DNA of 64,000 nucleotides from Pseudomonas vancouverensis (GTDB taxonomy: Bacteria > Pseudomonadota > Gammaproteobacteria > Pseudomonadales > Pseudomonadaceae), in assembly GCF_004348895.1 (NCBI RefSeq), contig NZ_RRZK01000008.1, positions 186,001 to 250,000 of the forward strand. Reading direction: 5' to 3'. The translations under genes and the position numbers were made by a program. The notes beneath the pieces were generated by a model. That model was given only the letters and a program-made list of their open reading frames with translations, ran no database searches and was not told the origin of the DNA. Numbering within the stretch: the first letter of the stretch is position 1; each line of letters opens with the position of its first letter. This document shows, piece by piece, positions 1 to 8,360 of this stretch.

Positions 1-1
1 C

Positions 2-484
2 GAAGAGGCGGTGCACCACGTCGCCGCGAGAATTCGCCAGGCCCAGGACATTCTCGGCCGCCGCCTGGCGGTGGAAAACGTCTCCTATTACGCCGCACCC
101 CGGCAAGACATGGACGAAGTGACCTTCACCAATGCCGTGTTGCGCGAAGCTGATTGCGAACTGCTGCTCGACGTCAACAACGTCTACGTCAATTCGATCA
201 ACCACGGCTTTGATCCGCAGACCTTCCTCACCGGGATCGATGCGAATCGGGTGGTGGCCATGCACATCGCCGGGCATTTCGACGAGTCCGACAGCCTGAA
301 AATCGACACCCACGGTGCGTCTGTCAAACCGGCAGTCTGGGCCTTGCTGGCGCAGGCCTATGCACGCTTTGGCGCACAACCGACCTTGCTAGAACGGGAT
401 TTCAACTTCCCGGCGTTCAGCGAACTGGTGGCGGAACTGCGGACCATTCGCCGCCTGCAACAGGAGGGCATGAACCGTGGATAA
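2..484 (+). CDS. MNIO (DUF692) family RiPP-modifying enzyme, 3' part only
   Basis: The reading frame is open from the left edge, so the start lies outside the window; about 160 C-terminal residues are present. Visible family blocks are the ENVSYY segment, the [11 protein letters not shown] segment, HIAGH, an IDTHG segment and LLERD. In the DUF692/MNIO (multinuclear non-heme iron oxidative enzyme) family these carry the Asp, Asn, His and Glu ligands of the iron cluster in a TIM barrel. Family members modify cysteines of small secreted precursor peptides (bufferin and methanobactin-like RiPPs). The stop overlaps the next gene, a HvfC/BufC-type partner, by 8 bp, which fits the usual enzyme-partner pair. 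The expected DUF2282-type precursor gene would be upstream, out of view. Confidence 0.9.
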   Translation, partial: EEAVHHVAARIRQAQDILGRRLAVENVSYYAAPRQDMDEVTFTNAVLREADCELLLDVNNVYVNSINHGFDPQTFLTGIDANRVVAMHIAGHFDESDSLKIDTHGASVKPAVWALLAQAYARFGAQPTLLERDFNFPAFSELVAELRTIRRLQQEGMNRG

Positions 485-1238
485 CGCCAGCCTTCTGCAG
501 CAACAAACCGCCATGGGTCAGTACCTGCGGGACCCGGACAGGAACGCGTCACCCGGCGAAATGGACCCGGCGCGGGCACAGGTTTATCGCGATCTGGTGT
601 TTGCCAATCTATCGACCCTGTTGAGCAGCACTTTTCCGGTGTTGATCCGGATTCTTGGTCAGCAGCGCTGGCGTCTGCTGGTGCGCAGCTTTCTGCGCGA
701 CTACCGCGCGCGCACGCCAAAATTCGGCGAGATTGCCCAGGAGTTCCTCGAGTTTCTCGCGGCTGATCCGCAGGTGTTGAGTGAGGGTGACTGGCCGCCG
801 TTCCTGGTGGAACTGGCGCATTACGAGTGGGTGGAGATGGTACTGCAACAGTCCGATGACGAGCCGCTGGCTGTCGGCGACGCAGGGTTGTTGCTGCATC
901 GGCCGCTGCAAGTGTCGCCGCTGGCCTGGCCATTGGCCTATGCGTGGCCGGTCCAGAAAGTCGGCCCCGATTACCAGCCGGATGCTGCGCCGTCGCAACC
1001 AACCTTGCTGCTGGTACGTCGTGGCGAGGACTGGAGCGTGAAGTTCTCCGAGCTGAGTCCGTTGGCCTGGCGACTGCTGCAACGCATTGGCGAGTACCCC
1101 GATCTGAGCGGGCTCGAGCAGTTGCACGGCCTGGCCGTCGAGGCCGGGATCGCAGCTGATACAGCCTTTCTTGAGAACGGTTTGGCGCTGTTGCAGCAGA
1201 TGCACGGGGAAGCGGTCGTGGGTCTCCGGCACGAATGA
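477..1238 (+). CDS. HvfC/BufC-type (DUF2063) RiPP maturation partner
   Basis: This 253-residue protein starts at a GTG inside the 3' end of the MNIO gene, so translation is probably coupled. The N-terminal ~100 residues ([13 protein letters not shown], then a [20 protein letters not shown] block) match the DUF2063 domain of HvfC/BufC proteins, often labelled putative DNA-binding. In characterised MNIO systems this partner binds the precursor peptide and presents it to the enzyme. A less conserved C-terminal domain of about 130 residues follows. No DoxX-type membrane gene follows; the next gene is convergent. Family assignment is firm; the precursor-delivery role is from family knowledge. Confidence 0.88.
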   Translation: MDNASLLQQQTAMGQYLRDPDRNASPGEMDPARAQVYRDLVFANLSTLLSSTFPVLIRILGQQRWRLLVRSFLRDYRARTPKFGEIAQEFLEFLAADPQVLSEGDWPPFLVELAHYEWVEMVLQQSDDEPLAVGDAGLLLHRPLQVSPLAWPLAYAWPVQKVGPDYQPDAAPSQPTLLLVRRGEDWSVKFSELSPLAWRLLQRIGEYPDLSGLEQLHGLAVEAGIAADTAFLENGLALLQQMHGEAVVGLRHE

Positions 1239-1269
1239 GCGTGCCGGCCATCCCAAGGCGATCAGATCC

Positions 1270-2556
1270 TCAACGCAAACGCTCGAGCATCTGGTAATAC
1301 CACATACCCGCCGCGAGCATCGGATTGCCCAGCAGGTCGCCCATCGGTACGCGAATATGCTGGCACGCGGCGAAGGTGTCGAACTGCTCCAGTTGCCCGG
1401 TGATCGCCCGGCCCATGATTTCGCCCATGATGTGGGTGGTGGCGATGCCATGCCCGGAGTAGCCCTGGCAGTACCAGACGTTGTCCGAAAGTTTGCCCAG
1501 TTGTGGAATGCGGTTGATCACGATGCCCATGGCGCAGCTCCATTGGTAATCAATGGCCACGCCCTTGAGCGCCGGGAACGTCTGCTCGATGCACGGTCGC
1601 AACTCGGCGGCGATGTCCCGTGAATCCTTGCCGCTGTAGTTGGCACCACCACCGAACAGCAGGCGACCATCAGCGGTCAGGCGGTAGTAGTCGAGCACGA
1701 AGCGGCAGTCGTACACCGCCAGGTCTTCTGGGTTGATCTGCTTCGCCAGGTCGCCCAGGGGCGCGGTGGTGACGATGCCGCCCATGGCCGGGAAGATCTT
1801 GCCCTTGAGCTTGCCCGGTTCGAGCTTGTGATAAACGTCGCCGGCCAGCAGCACCTGATTGGCGTCGATGCGCCCGTGGGCGGTGCGTACGCCAGGAACA
1901 TCGCCGTGAATGATTTCCAGCACCTCGCTGTTTTCGAAGATCAGCGCGCCCAGGCTCTGCGCCGCACGAGCTTCGCCAATGCACAGGTTGAGCGGGTGCA
2001 GGTGCATGTTGCGGGTGTTCTTGATCGCGCCGTGGTACAGGTCGCTTTGCAGCAGGTCGCGCACCTGGCTGCGGTCGAGCAGGCTGACTTCGTCGCCCAT
2101 GCCACGGCGCACCGCTTCGTCGTAGTCCTTGCGCAAGCCGTCCATGTGCGCGGGTTTATACGCGGCATGCAGATGGCCGTGCTTGAGGTCGCAGGCGATG
2201 CCGTACTTCTCCACCCGTTGCTGGATGATCTGGTGCCCGCGCCAGCGCAGGTGCCAGATGAAATCATCGACTTCATCGCCAAGGGTGCGGCGCATCTGCT
2301 TGCGCATGGCCTCGTCACCCGAGAGGCTGCCGGTGACCTGGCCGCCATTGCGCCCGGTGGCGCCCCAGCCGATCTTGTTGCTTTCGACGATGGCGACTTT
2401 CAGGCCTTTTTCCGCCAGTTCGACGGCGGTGGCCACGCCTGTGAAACCGCCGCCGATGATCACCACGTCAACCCGGTGTTGACCGCGCAGGGTCGGGTAG
2501 TCGGTGTCCTGGTTGAGGGTGGCGGTGTAGTAGGAGTTGCTGCGTTGTTGGGTCAT
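1270..2556 (-). CDS. puuB: FAD-dependent oxidoreductase, gamma-glutamylputrescine oxidase (PuuB) type
   Basis: A 428-residue DAO-family flavoprotein, close to the 426 residues of E. coli PuuB. The N-terminal dinucleotide fold shows VVIIGGGFTG at residues 31-40, followed by an acidic end-of-strand residue and the GWGATGRNGGQ block typical of PuuB/OrdL enzymes. PuuB oxidises gamma-glutamylputrescine to the aldehyde in the glutamylated-polyamine route. I chose the ATG at 2556, giving MTQQRSNSYY; a longer frame runs into the REP element upstream and is unlikely to be coding. The PuuA-like gene upstream on the same strand supports the pathway. Pseudomonas carries several PauB/PuuB paralogues, so the exact polyamine is unknown. 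Confidence 0.87.
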   Translation of the reverse strand: MTQQRSNSYYTATLNQDTDYPTLRGQHRVDVVIIGGGFTGVATAVELAEKGLKVAIVESNKIGWGATGRNGGQVTGSLSGDEAMRKQMRRTLGDEVDDFIWHLRWRGHQIIQQRVEKYGIACDLKHGHLHAAYKPAHMDGLRKDYDEAVRRGMGDEVSLLDRSQVRDLLQSDLYHGAIKNTRNMHLHPLNLCIGEARAAQSLGALIFENSEVLEIIHGDVPGVRTAHGRIDANQVLLAGDVYHKLEPGKLKGKIFPAMGGIVTTAPLGDLAKQINPEDLAVYDCRFVLDYYRLTADGRLLFGGGANYSGKDSRDIAAELRPCIEQTFPALKGVAIDYQWSCAMGIVINRIPQLGKLSDNVWYCQGYSGHGIATTHIMGEIMGRAITGQLEQFDTFAACQHIRVPMGDLLGNPMLAAGMWYYQMLERLR

Positions 2557-2596
2557 TTCAGCGTCCAGACAAAAAAGGTAAGACGTAACGCAGACC

Positions 2597-2704
2597 CTGT
2601 GGGAGCGAGCTTGCTCGCGATGGCGGTTTGTCATTCAACATTTTTGTCGCCTGACACTCCGCCATCGTCGGAACGCCGCCCGGAGCAAGCTCGCTCCCAC
2701 AGGA
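2597..2704. repeat. REPIN: two inverted REP sequences
   Basis: Two copies of the Pseudomonas REP palindrome lie head-to-head: CTGTGGGAGCGAGCTTGCTC begins at 2598 on the plus strand, and the same 20 bases read on the minus strand from 2702. The arms differ internally; the right one carries the GGGCGGCGTTCC variant. About 35 bp of unrelated sequence separates them. REPs of this type are spread by RAYT transposases and often sit between genes of an operon, here between the puuA- and puuB-like genes. Confidence 0.92.
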
Positions 2705-2730
2705 AAGTGGGGTATGGCTGATCGGAGGGC

Positions 2731-4095
2731 TTACGCCTCCGTCAGATACCAGCGCCAATCCTGTTCACCCACCTCGGCCATGAACTGGCGGTACTCGGCA
2801 CGTTTGACCGCCAGGTACACCCCGAGGAATTCCGAGCCCAGGGCATCCCGGGCCCAGGCCGAGTTCTCCAGCGCCCGCAGCGAGGTCAACCAGTCGGTCG
2901 GCAGCAGTTGCGTGGCCTGGGCGTAGCCGTTGCCTTGCACCGGATCGCCCGGGTCGATGTTCTCGCTGATGCCGCGATGGATGCCCGCCAGGATTGCCGC
3001 AGCGGCCAGGTAGGGGTTGGCGTCGGCGCCGCAAATACGGTGCTCGATGTGCCGACTGTTGGCTGGGCCGCCCGGTACGCGCAGGCTGACGGTGCGGTTG
3101 TCGACCCCCCAGGTTGGCGCCAGCGGCGCATAGCTGTTGGCCTGGAAGCGGCGGTAGGAGTTGGCGTTGGGGCAGAACAGCAGCAGCGAATCCAGCAGCG
3201 ACTTGAGCATGCCGCCGACCGCCGTGCGCAACAGTGGCGTACCGGCCGGATCCTGCGAAGCAAACAGGTTGCGCCCTTCGGCGTCGGCGATGCTGACGTG
3301 CATATGCATGCCGGTGCCGGCCAGGTCATCGAAGGGTTTGGCCATGAAGGTCGCCTGCATGCCGTGCTTGTGGGCTATGGCCTTGACCAGCCGCTTGTAG
3401 CGCACCGCCTGATCCATCGCTTCCAGCGCATCGCCGTGTTCGAGGGTGATTTCGACCTGACCCGGGGCGTATTCGGAGATTGCCGTGCGTGCTGGTATGC
3501 CTTGCAGTTTGCAGTTGGCGTAGAGGTCGGCGAGGAAAGGTTCGATCTGTTCCAGTTCACGCAGGCCATAGACCTGGGTGTGTCGCGGTCGGCCGCCATC
3601 AACGTCCAGTGCCGGTTGCGGTCGGCCATTGTGGTCGCGCTTGGCGTCGAGCAGGTAGAACTCCAGTTCGCAGGCCATCACCGGGTAGTAACCCTCGGCT
3701 TTCAGGCGGTCGATCACGCGGATCAGCAGGTGGCGCGGGTCGGCGATGCTGGCCGGCATGCCTTCTTGCGGGTGCATGCTGACCTGCACCGCGGCGGTGG
3801 GAATCTGCCGCCACGGCAAGCGCACCAGGCTGCCATCGAGGGGGTAGGCGCGGCAGTCGATATCGCCGACGTCCCAGACCAGCCCGGAGTTTTCGACGTC
3901 TTCGCCTTGCACGGTCAGGCCGAGGATGGTGCTCGGCAGCGGGCGGCCGCTTTCATACACGGCCAGCAGTTCTTCGCGGTGCAACAGCTTGCCGCGGGGC
4001 ACGCCGTTGGCATCGAGAATGAACAGCTCGATCATGTCGATATCAGGATTTTGATCGAGAAAGCGTTGGGCATCTTCAAGGGCTGCAAATTTCAT
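2731..4095 (-). CDS. puuA: glutamine synthetase family, gamma-glutamylputrescine synthetase (PuuA) type
   Basis: A 454-residue protein of the class I glutamine synthetase fold, similar in length to Pseudomonas PauA/SpuI-type gamma-glutamylpolyamine synthetases. It has the N-terminal beta-grasp part (IDMIELFILDANGVPRGK) and the catalytic part with ACELEFYLLD, GTGMHMHVSI and an Arg-rich C-terminal block. It would ligate glutamate to putrescine or a related amine using ATP, feeding the PuuB-like oxidase encoded 174 bp downstream. The ATG at 4095 gives MKFAALEDAQ; an upstream frame extension of 17 codons lacks family similarity. Substrate specificity cannot be read from sequence. Confidence 0.86.
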   Translation of the reverse strand: MKFAALEDAQRFLDQNPDIDMIELFILDANGVPRGKLLHREELLAVYESGRPLPSTILGLTVQGEDVENSGLVWDVGDIDCRAYPLDGSLVRLPWRQIPTAAVQVSMHPQEGMPASIADPRHLLIRVIDRLKAEGYYPVMACELEFYLLDAKRDHNGRPQPALDVDGGRPRHTQVYGLRELEQIEPFLADLYANCKLQGIPARTAISEYAPGQVEITLEHGDALEAMDQAVRYKRLVKAIAHKHGMQATFMAKPFDDLAGTGMHMHVSIADAEGRNLFASQDPAGTPLLRTAVGGMLKSLLDSLLLFCPNANSYRRFQANSYAPLAPTWGVDNRTVSLRVPGGPANSRHIEHRICGADANPYLAAAAILAGIHRGISENIDPGDPVQGNGYAQATQLLPTDWLTSLRALENSAWARDALGSEFLGVYLAVKRAEYRQFMAEVGEQDWRWYLTEA

Positions 4096-4465
4096 GGACA
4101 AGCACTCACGTTGGCGCCACTCGGGCGCACGAATTCGAGCCAACACACAGCAACGGGCAGACGAACCCGGGGCGTGCAGGCGTAAAAAATCAGCGAGGGG
4201 GAGGGCTCGACGCGTGGGGAACGCGCTTAAACGAGCTGAGTGCTATCCGGCGGACGTGCGGAGTGACGGAGTTTGGAACGGCTCAAGGCCATGGGCAAAT
4301 TGACAATGCGGTTCATAAAGGATGTTTCCAGCATTGGATTTCGTCGGGCGGCCAGTGTGACAAGCCGTCCGGGCGTCGCTGGATACTAGGGGTGAAACCC
4401 ACGGCTGTAAATGTCTATTGTTGGACAGTCCTGCGTGCGGGTCCGCATGGAGACATTTTCCCCTG
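4096..4465. other. 370-bp intergenic region upstream of the puuA-like gene
   Basis: No convincing gene is visible on either strand. The stretch separates the bestrophin stop from the puuA-like start and should contain the promoter for the polyamine genes. I could not assign a clear -35/-10 pair or an operator. Confidence 0.5.
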
Positions 4466-5365
4466 TCAGTTCAGCACGAAATCCACCGGTTCCAGCAACG
4501 GCGGCAGCGGCGTATCACCCAGCGTGGCCAGCACATCGCGCTCGAGGATGCGCACCAGGGCATCGATGGGCAGCTGGTTTTCATCGCCACCGAACGGGTC
4601 TTCCAGCGCATCGGCAATCGCGTCCAGGCCGAAGAAGGTGTAGCTGACAATCGCGGTGAACACCGGCGTCATCCAGCCCAGCGGTTCGGCCATGGCGAAG
4701 GGCAACAGGATGCAGAACAGGTAGATGGTGCGGTGCAGCAGCAAGGTGTAGGGGAAGGGCAGCGGGGTGTTCTTGATGCGCTCGCAGATGGCCTGGACCT
4801 GGGTCAGGCGCGTCAGGTGATTGGCCATCAGCGTATAGCGCCATTCGTTGACCACGCCTGATTCGGCGAGGGTCGAGCATTGCTCGCCGGCCTGCATCAG
4901 AATTCGTCCGCAGAGGTCACCGGCGATGTCTCCCGGCACCGGGTCGAGCCAGGCCGTACTGGCGGCCAGTTCGTCCTTGCGATGCAGCCTGGCGTTGAGT
5001 GCGTGGGCGAAACCGCAGAGGCTGCGCAGCAGACGGCGGCGCGCCGGTTCGTCCTGAATGAACTGGGTTTCCCGCGCCATGGAGCGCACTTCCACCAGCA
5101 GGTCACCCCAGGCCTTGCGGGCTTCATACCAGCGCTCGTAGCAGGCGTTGTTGCGAAAACTCATGAAGATCGACAGTGACAAACCCAGCAGCGTGAACGG
5201 CGTCGCGCTGACCTTGGAGAAGTAGCTGGGGTGCCACATTTCCACCAGCACGATGACCGAGGCCAGCAGCGTGACCATCAGCGCGCGCCAGGCAATGCGT
5301 TTGGCGATCGAGCCCTTGAGCGAAGTCAGAATGCTGATGAGGTTGGGTTTGGGTCTGACGATCAT
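4466..5365 (-). CDS. bestrophin-like (UPF0187) membrane channel
   Basis: A 299-residue integral membrane protein of the bacterial bestrophin/YneE family. The N-terminus MIVRPKPN is followed by hydrophobic segments near residues 25-45 and 50-70, the family block SFRNNACYERWYEARKAWG after the second, and further membrane segments near 205-250. Bacterial bestrophins form pentameric cation or anion channels in the inner membrane. The ATG at 5365 was preferred to the frame start 14 codons upstream because homologues begin with a short basic stretch. The gene stands alone on its strand, with about 150 bp to the next gene. The ion carried is unknown. Confidence 0.85.
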   Translation of the reverse strand: MIVRPKPNLISILTSLKGSIAKRIAWRALMVTLLASVIVLVEMWHPSYFSKVSATPFTLLGLSLSIFMSFRNNACYERWYEARKAWGDLLVEVRSMARETQFIQDEPARRRLLRSLCGFAHALNARLHRKDELAASTAWLDPVPGDIAGDLCGRILMQAGEQCSTLAESGVVNEWRYTLMANHLTRLTQVQAICERIKNTPLPFPYTLLLHRTIYLFCILLPFAMAEPLGWMTPVFTAIVSYTFFGLDAIADALEDPFGGDENQLPIDALVRILERDVLATLGDTPLPPLLEPVDFVLN

Positions 5366-5514
5366 GGTTGTGCGCCTGGGGTAAGCGGTGATGAAGCTGG
5401 CGTGCAAGCGCCGGTCAGGTAAAGGACGCGGCGCAGGCTAGAGGCTGTCCGGGCCTGCGTCCAATCACTCTGAATGACCGGCTGATCGATGGAGTCTATG
5501 AGCGTTTCCTGCCG

Positions 5515-6366
5515 TCATTGCGCGCCAAACATCGCCGTCCAGTAGATCCCCGCATCGCTCCTCGGGTCGGTCGCATAGGCCGCACCCAGTTCGCGGAATT
5601 GCGGGTTCATCAGGTTGGCGCAATGCCCGGGGCTGGCCAGCCAGCCTTCGACCACCTTGTGCGCGGTGTCCTGTCCGGCGGCGATGTTTTCGCCGATCTG
5701 CTGGAAGTCATAGCCGGCCAGCTCCGCACGATCGCCCGGGGTGCGGCCGTCGCGGTCCTTGTGGTCGAAGTAATTGTTGTTGGCCATGGAGCGCGAATTG
5801 GCTTCGGCGGCACCGGCCAGGGTAGCGTTCCAGGCCAGGGGCGCGGCGGCGGCAAAGGCTTGTCCGCCGCATTGGCGTGCCTGGGCGCGTGCATTGTTCA
5901 GCTCGGTGAGCACTTTCTGGCCTTCGGCCTGCGCGTCACCGAGGCGTGCGCTGAGCAGCGGGCGGGCGACGACGATGCGCCACTCACGGTCCTGGCGACT
6001 GACGCCAACGTCGACGAATTGCGGGTCGAGCACGATCTGGCAAAAGCTCTCCTGGATCGCCTTCATCGCCGAGGGCGCATCCCGCGGTCCGGACAGGCTG
6101 ATCGCCTGCACGTTTTTCATCGGGTAATTGGCGCTGGCCATGGCCTGCTGCAGATTGACCACGCTGGCGGCGGACAGCACCAGGCGCGGATCGGCGGCCA
6201 GCGGCGGCAGTTCCGAGGAGGCCTGCCCGGCGCAGCGCTGCGGTTGGCTGCGGTAAAGGTTGATCGATTCGATCAATTGCATCTCGTCGCCGGCCACAGC
6301 CGAGGCGGCGAACGCCAGGCCCAGCGACAGCCCGGCAAAACGCAGTGCGAAAGAGTTCAAACGCAT
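5515..6366 (-). CDS. secreted CAP-domain (SCP/PR-1-like) protein
   Basis: A 283-residue protein with a signal peptide of about 25 residues (basic start MRLNSFALR, hydrophobic core, cleavage near AVAG). Residues ~30-150 form a less conserved first domain, and ~165-283 form a CAP domain. Recognisable CAP features are the block LNNARAQARQCGG, an ANNNYFDHKDRDG segment, GENIAAG, and the closing block SPGHCANLMNPQFRELGAAY. The His and Glu pair typical of CAP proteins is present. The role of bacterial CAP proteins is mostly unknown; they are exported. The ATG at 6366 places the signal peptide correctly. The gene is divergent from the SleB-type hydrolase. Confidence 0.85.
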   Translation of the reverse strand: MRLNSFALRFAGLSLGLAFAASAVAGDEMQLIESINLYRSQPQRCAGQASSELPPLAADPRLVLSAASVVNLQQAMASANYPMKNVQAISLSGPRDAPSAMKAIQESFCQIVLDPQFVDVGVSRQDREWRIVVARPLLSARLGDAQAEGQKVLTELNNARAQARQCGGQAFAAAAPLAWNATLAGAAEANSRSMANNNYFDHKDRDGRTPGDRAELAGYDFQQIGENIAAGQDTAHKVVEGWLASPGHCANLMNPQFRELGAAYATDPRSDAGIYWTAMFGAQ

Positions 6367-6509
6367 GAAAATCCCCCTGTGAGCTGACGGCACCCATGAT
6401 GCGCGAAGTTGTCCCATCTAAGACAACGGATTTTTCCAAAGTGTAGTGGGCAGGATGCAATCATTTTACTACTACACTGATGCGTCACTGCCCAAGAGGT
6501 ACGCCGACC

Positions 6510-7136
6510 ATGCGCCTGCACTGGATCGCTTCATGCCTGGCCCTCACCTTGCTTGCCGGTCCGGTTTTTTCTGCGGACCAGGAACAACAAAAACAGTCAG
6601 CGGAAAGCAAGGCCGAAGTGCTGGAACAGAAAGCCGCGGAAAAACCCTCGCCCGATCCCACACCCGCGCCCAAGTCACAAGCCATTACCCAATCGGAAGT
6701 CCAGGCGGTCGACCCTGCCGGCGTCGCGCCGATGGACGACGCGATCACCTGCCTGGCCCGGACCATCTACTGGGAGGCCAAGGGCAAGGACACCGCCGAC
6801 ATGGAAGCGGTGGCCAACGTGGTCATGAACCGGCTCGGGCATGAGGGGTTTCCCGACAAGGTCTGCGGTGTGGTCAAGCAGGGCTCGGAGACCAAGAGCT
6901 GCCAGTTCTCCTGGTGGTGCGACGGTAAGTCCGATTCGGTGCAGGAGGAAACCCACTACGCGATGGCCAAGGAAATCGCGCGCAAGGCCTTGAACAAGGA
7001 GCTGCCGGACCGTACCGGTGGGGCGCTGTACTTCCATGACCGCACGGTTAAACCGGATTGGGCCAAGCAGTACATCAAGACCGTGGATATCGGTATGTTC
7101 CAGTTTTACAAGCCCCACAACGGCGATGCCAAGTAA
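6510..7136 (+). CDS. secreted SleB-type cell wall hydrolase (Hydrolase_2)
   Basis: A 208-residue protein with a signal peptide of about 21 residues (MRLHWIASCLALTLLAG) and a low-complexity Lys/Glu/Pro linker to about residue 75. The C-terminal catalytic domain is of the SleB family: CLARTIYWEAKG around residues 81-92, carrying the conserved Glu, then VANVVMNR, CQFSWWCDG and YFHDRTVKPDW. The SleB fold cleaves peptidoglycan glycan strands as a lytic transglycosylase. The ATG at 6510 has AAGAGG 11 bases upstream and starts a proper signal peptide. Non-sporulating Pseudomonas commonly carry such proteins; the cellular role is wall remodelling by inference. Confidence 0.86.
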   Translation: MRLHWIASCLALTLLAGPVFSADQEQQKQSAESKAEVLEQKAAEKPSPDPTPAPKSQAITQSEVQAVDPAGVAPMDDAITCLARTIYWEAKGKDTADMEAVANVVMNRLGHEGFPDKVCGVVKQGSETKSCQFSWWCDGKSDSVQEETHYAMAKEIARKALNKELPDRTGGALYFHDRTVKPDWAKQYIKTVDIGMFQFYKPHNGDAK

Positions 7137-7266
7137 TTGCGGTTGATTTACAAATGCGGCTTTTTATTTGCAAAGTGGCTGCGAGGCATTATCAAAACTG
7201 AAATGTTTCTGTTTTATAAGTTTCATGACGTAACAACACGTTTGAAGCCATAAGCAGGGACACCAG

Positions 7267-7338
7267 ATGAAGCTGACGAGGGTCTTGATCAGTCACTACG
7301 CGCCGCGGGCGCTGCATTTGTCGGCGTATGCCTCATGA
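7267..7338 (+). CDS. 23-codon upstream ORF overlapping the epimerase start
   Basis: An ATG at 7267 with a good ribosome site (AGGGA at 7256-7260, 6-base spacing) opens a 23-residue frame beginning MKLTRVLISH and ending SAYAS. Its TGA at 7336-7338 overlaps the ATG of the following epimerase (ATGA at 7335-7338). The epimerase start has no visible ribosome site of its own, so this frame probably serves translational coupling, and possibly as a leader peptide. The peptide is basic and hydrophobic without a clear membrane span. No function is claimed. Confidence 0.5.
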   Translation: MKLTRVLISHYAPRALHLSAYAS

Positions 7339-8312
7339 CCGTGCTGGTCACCGGCGCTGCCGGTTTCATTGGCATGCACACCGTACAGCGCCTGTGCCGT
7401 GAGGGGCACGAGGTGGTCGGGATTGACAACCTCAATGACTATTACGACGTGACGCTCAAGCAAGCGCGTCTCAAGGTGCTTGAGACCCTGCCGGGTTTTC
7501 GCTTCGTAAAAATGGACATCGTCGACAAACCGGCATTGTTGGCGTTGTTCCACGAGCACCGCTTCAGTGAAGTGGTGCATCTGGCCGCCCAGGCCGGGGT
7601 GCGTTATTCACTGGACAATCCTGACGTCTACGCACAGTCGAACCTGGTGGGTTTCCTCAACTTGCTCGAAGCCTGCCGCCAGCATCGCCCCGAACATCTG
7701 ATCTATGCCTCGAGCAGTTCGGTGTACGGCACCAACAGCAAGATGCCGTTCTGCGTCGAAGACCCGGTCGAGCACCCGGTTTCCCTGTATGCCGCCACCA
7801 AACGCGCCAACGAGTTGCTGGCCGAGAGCTATTGCCATCTGTATGGGATGAAGGTCAGCGGCCTGCGCTTTTTCACCGTCTACGGTCCGTGGGGTCGTCC
7901 GGACATGGCGTTGTTCAAGTTCACCGACGCGATGCTCAAGGGCCGCCCCATCGATATCTACAACCAGGGCCAGTTATCCCGCGACTTCACCTATGTCGAC
8001 GACATCGTCGAAGGCGTCGTCCGATTATTGCCACGGCCACCGCTGCCGCAAGGTTCGGCTGCCGGGGTTCATCGCCTGTTCAACATCGGCCGCGGACAAC
8101 CGGTGGCCCTGCTGGATTTTATCGAGTGCCTGGAGAAAACCCTGGGGATCGAGGCGCAGCGCAATTACCTGCCGATGCAGGCCGGCGATGTGCTCAAGAC
8201 CTGGGCCGACGTGTCGGCGCTGGCCGAATGGACCGGTTTCAGCCCGCAGGTGGCGCTGGACGTCGGCGTTGCTGAATTTGTGAAGTGGTATCGGCAGTAC
8301 TATCAGATTTGA
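7335..8312 (+). CDS. NAD-dependent epimerase, UDP-glucuronate 4-epimerase type
   Basis: A 325-residue extended SDR enzyme with the nucleotide-binding GAAGFIG at residues 7-13 and catalytic Tyr152/Lys156 (YAATK) preceded by the SSSSVYG serine block. The segments NDYYDVTLK, AGVRYSLDNP and RFFTVYGPWGRPDMA are characteristic of UDP-glucuronate/UDP-galacturonate 4-epimerases. The product would be UDP-galacturonate. The frame has no earlier start, and the ATG overlaps the stop of the 23-codon ORF. It is followed on the same strand by GT2, LAB_N and GT39 genes, suggesting UDP-GalA is consumed by a lipid-linked sugar pathway at the envelope. Strict substrate specificity is inferred. Confidence 0.85.
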   Translation: MTVLVTGAAGFIGMHTVQRLCREGHEVVGIDNLNDYYDVTLKQARLKVLETLPGFRFVKMDIVDKPALLALFHEHRFSEVVHLAAQAGVRYSLDNPDVYAQSNLVGFLNLLEACRQHRPEHLIYASSSSVYGTNSKMPFCVEDPVEHPVSLYAATKRANELLAESYCHLYGMKVSGLRFFTVYGPWGRPDMALFKFTDAMLKGRPIDIYNQGQLSRDFTYVDDIVEGVVRLLPRPPLPQGSAAGVHRLFNIGRGQPVALLDFIECLEKTLGIEAQRNYLPMQAGDVLKTWADVSALAEWTGFSPQVALDVGVAEFVKWYRQYYQI

Positions 8313-8360
8313 AGCGTTCGCCTCTGATCTCGAATAAATCAAACAGGCGAAGGGAGCACC

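Noticed and set aside
358..1451. Long minus-strand frames opposite the MNIO and BufC genes
   Set aside because: Compositionally they are shadows of the plus-strand genes (Arg/Ala/Pro-rich, no family features), and the plus-strand products are clear family members.
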